Below are positions 5,805 to 6,501 of a DNA stretch of 6,501 nt, one piece after another. Source of the stretch: Methanomassiliicoccaceae archaeon (lineage in GTDB: Archaea; Thermoplasmatota; Thermoplasmata; Methanomassiliicoccales; Methanomethylophilaceae); NCBI GenBank assembly GCA_016282555.1, contig JAEEKU010000150.1:1-6501 (forward strand). Direction: 5' to 3'. Position numbers and translations under genes: made by a program. Every line of letters starts with the position of its first letter. Positions within the stretch are counted from its first letter, which is position 1. The notes under the pieces are model-generated. The model did no database searches. It was not told the origin of the DNA and saw nothing but the letters and a program-made list of their open reading frames with translations.

Positions 5805-5838
5805 GCACCGGTGCAGTATCTTAGTCCGAAATATAAAA
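5805..5838 (-). promoter_or_regulatory. Promoter of the 73-residue protein gene, with palindrome at the start site
   Basis: TTTTATAT on the minus strand (5831-5838) is a good archaeal TATA box. Its expected start site, about 26 nt downstream near 5808, falls in the perfect 10-bp palindrome GCACCGGTGC (5805-5814). A protein bound there would block initiation, so this may be an operator, although a 10-bp palindrome can also occur by chance. Confidence 0.45.
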
Positions 5839-5907
5839 CAGATCGTTGCCATTAATGTAGTTGGATATATGGTAATTCAATAATTAAGTATAATCAGCGC
5901 AATTATG

Positions 5908-5920
5908 GATTTTAGATAAT
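5908..5920 (+). promoter_or_regulatory. Possible promoter of the phosphohexomutase-like gene
   Basis: The AT-rich stretch GATTTTAGATAAT lies about 60 nt before the ATG at 5978 and could serve as TATA box, with transcription starting around 5940. TTAAGTATAATC near 5884-5895 is another candidate. The two genes facing away from each other share this 177-bp intergenic region, which also has the palindrome TGCATATGCA (5924-5933). Confidence 0.3.
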
Positions 5921-5977
5921 TACTGCATATGCATTTCGACCGCAACCGATATGAACCGAATAGGATAAGTGGATAAC

Positions 5978-6501
5978 ATGTCTGATGCAACGAATGTTCC
6001 GGATCCCGGCGGGTTTTTCACGCCCGAAAAAGCCGTGGATCTGGGAGAACTTTTAGCCGCCGACAACAGGAAGGTCGCCGTCTCCTCCGACGGGACGGAT
6101 TATTCCAGAATGATCAAGGGGCTGGTGGTTTCCGGCCTCCTCTCCAAAGGAGCAGACGCCGTGGATCTGGGAGACATCTCCGGACCGGCCGCCGCTCTCG
6201 CGGGAAGAACTTTCGGGTGCTCGGTGTACGTGAGTTCCGAGCTTCCGGGAGTCTGCAGACTGTTCGACGGCAGAGGGCCCTTCACGCAGCAGAAGATGAG
6301 GCATCTGGAAACCATATCCGGGGACGGGCAGGAAAAGAGGGAGATCGGAATCCTCTCGCGTTACGAGACCGCGGACAGGGAATATATCAGGCATATTTAC
6401 GGTTCCGGAAAGCAGATCTCCGGCGCCACCGTGCTCCTGGGGTGCGTCCAGAGTCCCGCTTCTCTCGCGGCGAAGAAGGCGTTCGCATCCGCGGGGATCG
6501 A
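5978..6501 (+). CDS. Phosphohexomutase-like protein (phosphomannomutase/phosphoglucomutase superfamily), N-terminal part
   Basis: The gene runs off the window; 174 residues are visible. Residues about 33-100 match domain I of the alpha-D-phosphohexomutase family. VAVSSDGTDYSRMIKGLVVSGLL aligns with the VVGRDTRxSS...LxxALxxGLLS segment, ADAVDLGDISGPA (59-71) with DVxDLGxxPTP, and CSVYVSSELPGVCRLFDGRG (81-100) with the catalytic loop region normally TASHNPxxxNGIKLF. Here that loop reads VSSELPG: a serine is kept but the usual His and Asn are missing, so mutase activity is doubtful. The sequence after 110 moves into domain II. The metal-binding DGDxD motif, if present, is outside the window. The start is the ATG at 5978, with GGAT-containing sequence upstream rather than a strong Shine-Dalgarno motif. 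Normal homologues interconvert hexose 1- and 6-phosphates for glycan and cell-envelope synthesis. Confidence 0.72.
   Translation, partial: MSDATNVPDPGGFFTPEKAVDLGELLAADNRKVAVSSDGTDYSRMIKGLVVSGLLSKGADAVDLGDISGPAAALAGRTFGCSVYVSSELPGVCRLFDGRGPFTQQKMRHLETISGDGQEKREIGILSRYETADREYIRHIYGSGKQISGATVLLGCVQSPASLAAKKAFASAGI

Noticed and set aside
5924..5933. Palindrome TGCATATGCA before the phosphohexomutase-like gene
   Set aside because: Short AT-rich palindromes are common by chance and there is no second copy nearby to support an operator.

Overview
The window looks archaeal. The clearest sign is a tRNA-Leu (CAG) whose D-arm (GCCTGGCCAAAGG) is of archaeal type and which has an encoded CCA. It sits about 30 nt downstream of a TTAAATA box, and similar TATA-like boxes precede the other genes. 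The gene content and GC-rich coding style would fit a methanogen-type euryarchaeon or Thermoplasmatota (for example Methanomassiliicoccales), but that placement is inference.

Layout, left to right. (1) 1-2204, plus strand: a metal-chelate ABC importer, with the C-terminal end of the binding protein, a FecCD/BtuC-type permease and its ATPase. The last two genes overlap by 4 nt. A hairpin with a T-tract separates binding protein and permease. (2) 2245-4543, minus strand: feoA-feoB, a ferrous iron transporter, convergent with the ABC operon across about 40 bp. The feoA product has an unusual Cys-rich N-terminal extension, and feoB seems to start at a TTG inside feoA. (3) 4544-4740: the feo leader and promoter region. 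(4) 4741-5437: about 700 bp with no convincing gene but with several short repeats and hairpins. (5) 5444-5531, minus: tRNA-Leu. (6) 5579-5800, minus: a 73-residue basic protein of unknown function. (7) 5978-6501, plus: the 5' part of a phosphohexomutase-like gene whose phosphoserine loop looks degenerate.

The left two thirds form an iron (or iron plus corrinoid) uptake island. One system would take up chelated metal through a binding-protein ABC transporter, the other free Fe(II) through FeoB. The substrate of the ABC system cannot be fixed from this sequence, because most of the binding protein is outside the window. The most unusual points are the Cys-rich FeoA, the two similar promoter/operator-like elements upstream of feoA, the structured gene-free block, and the altered catalytic loop of the phosphohexomutase homologue. 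No clearly new multi-gene system is visible.
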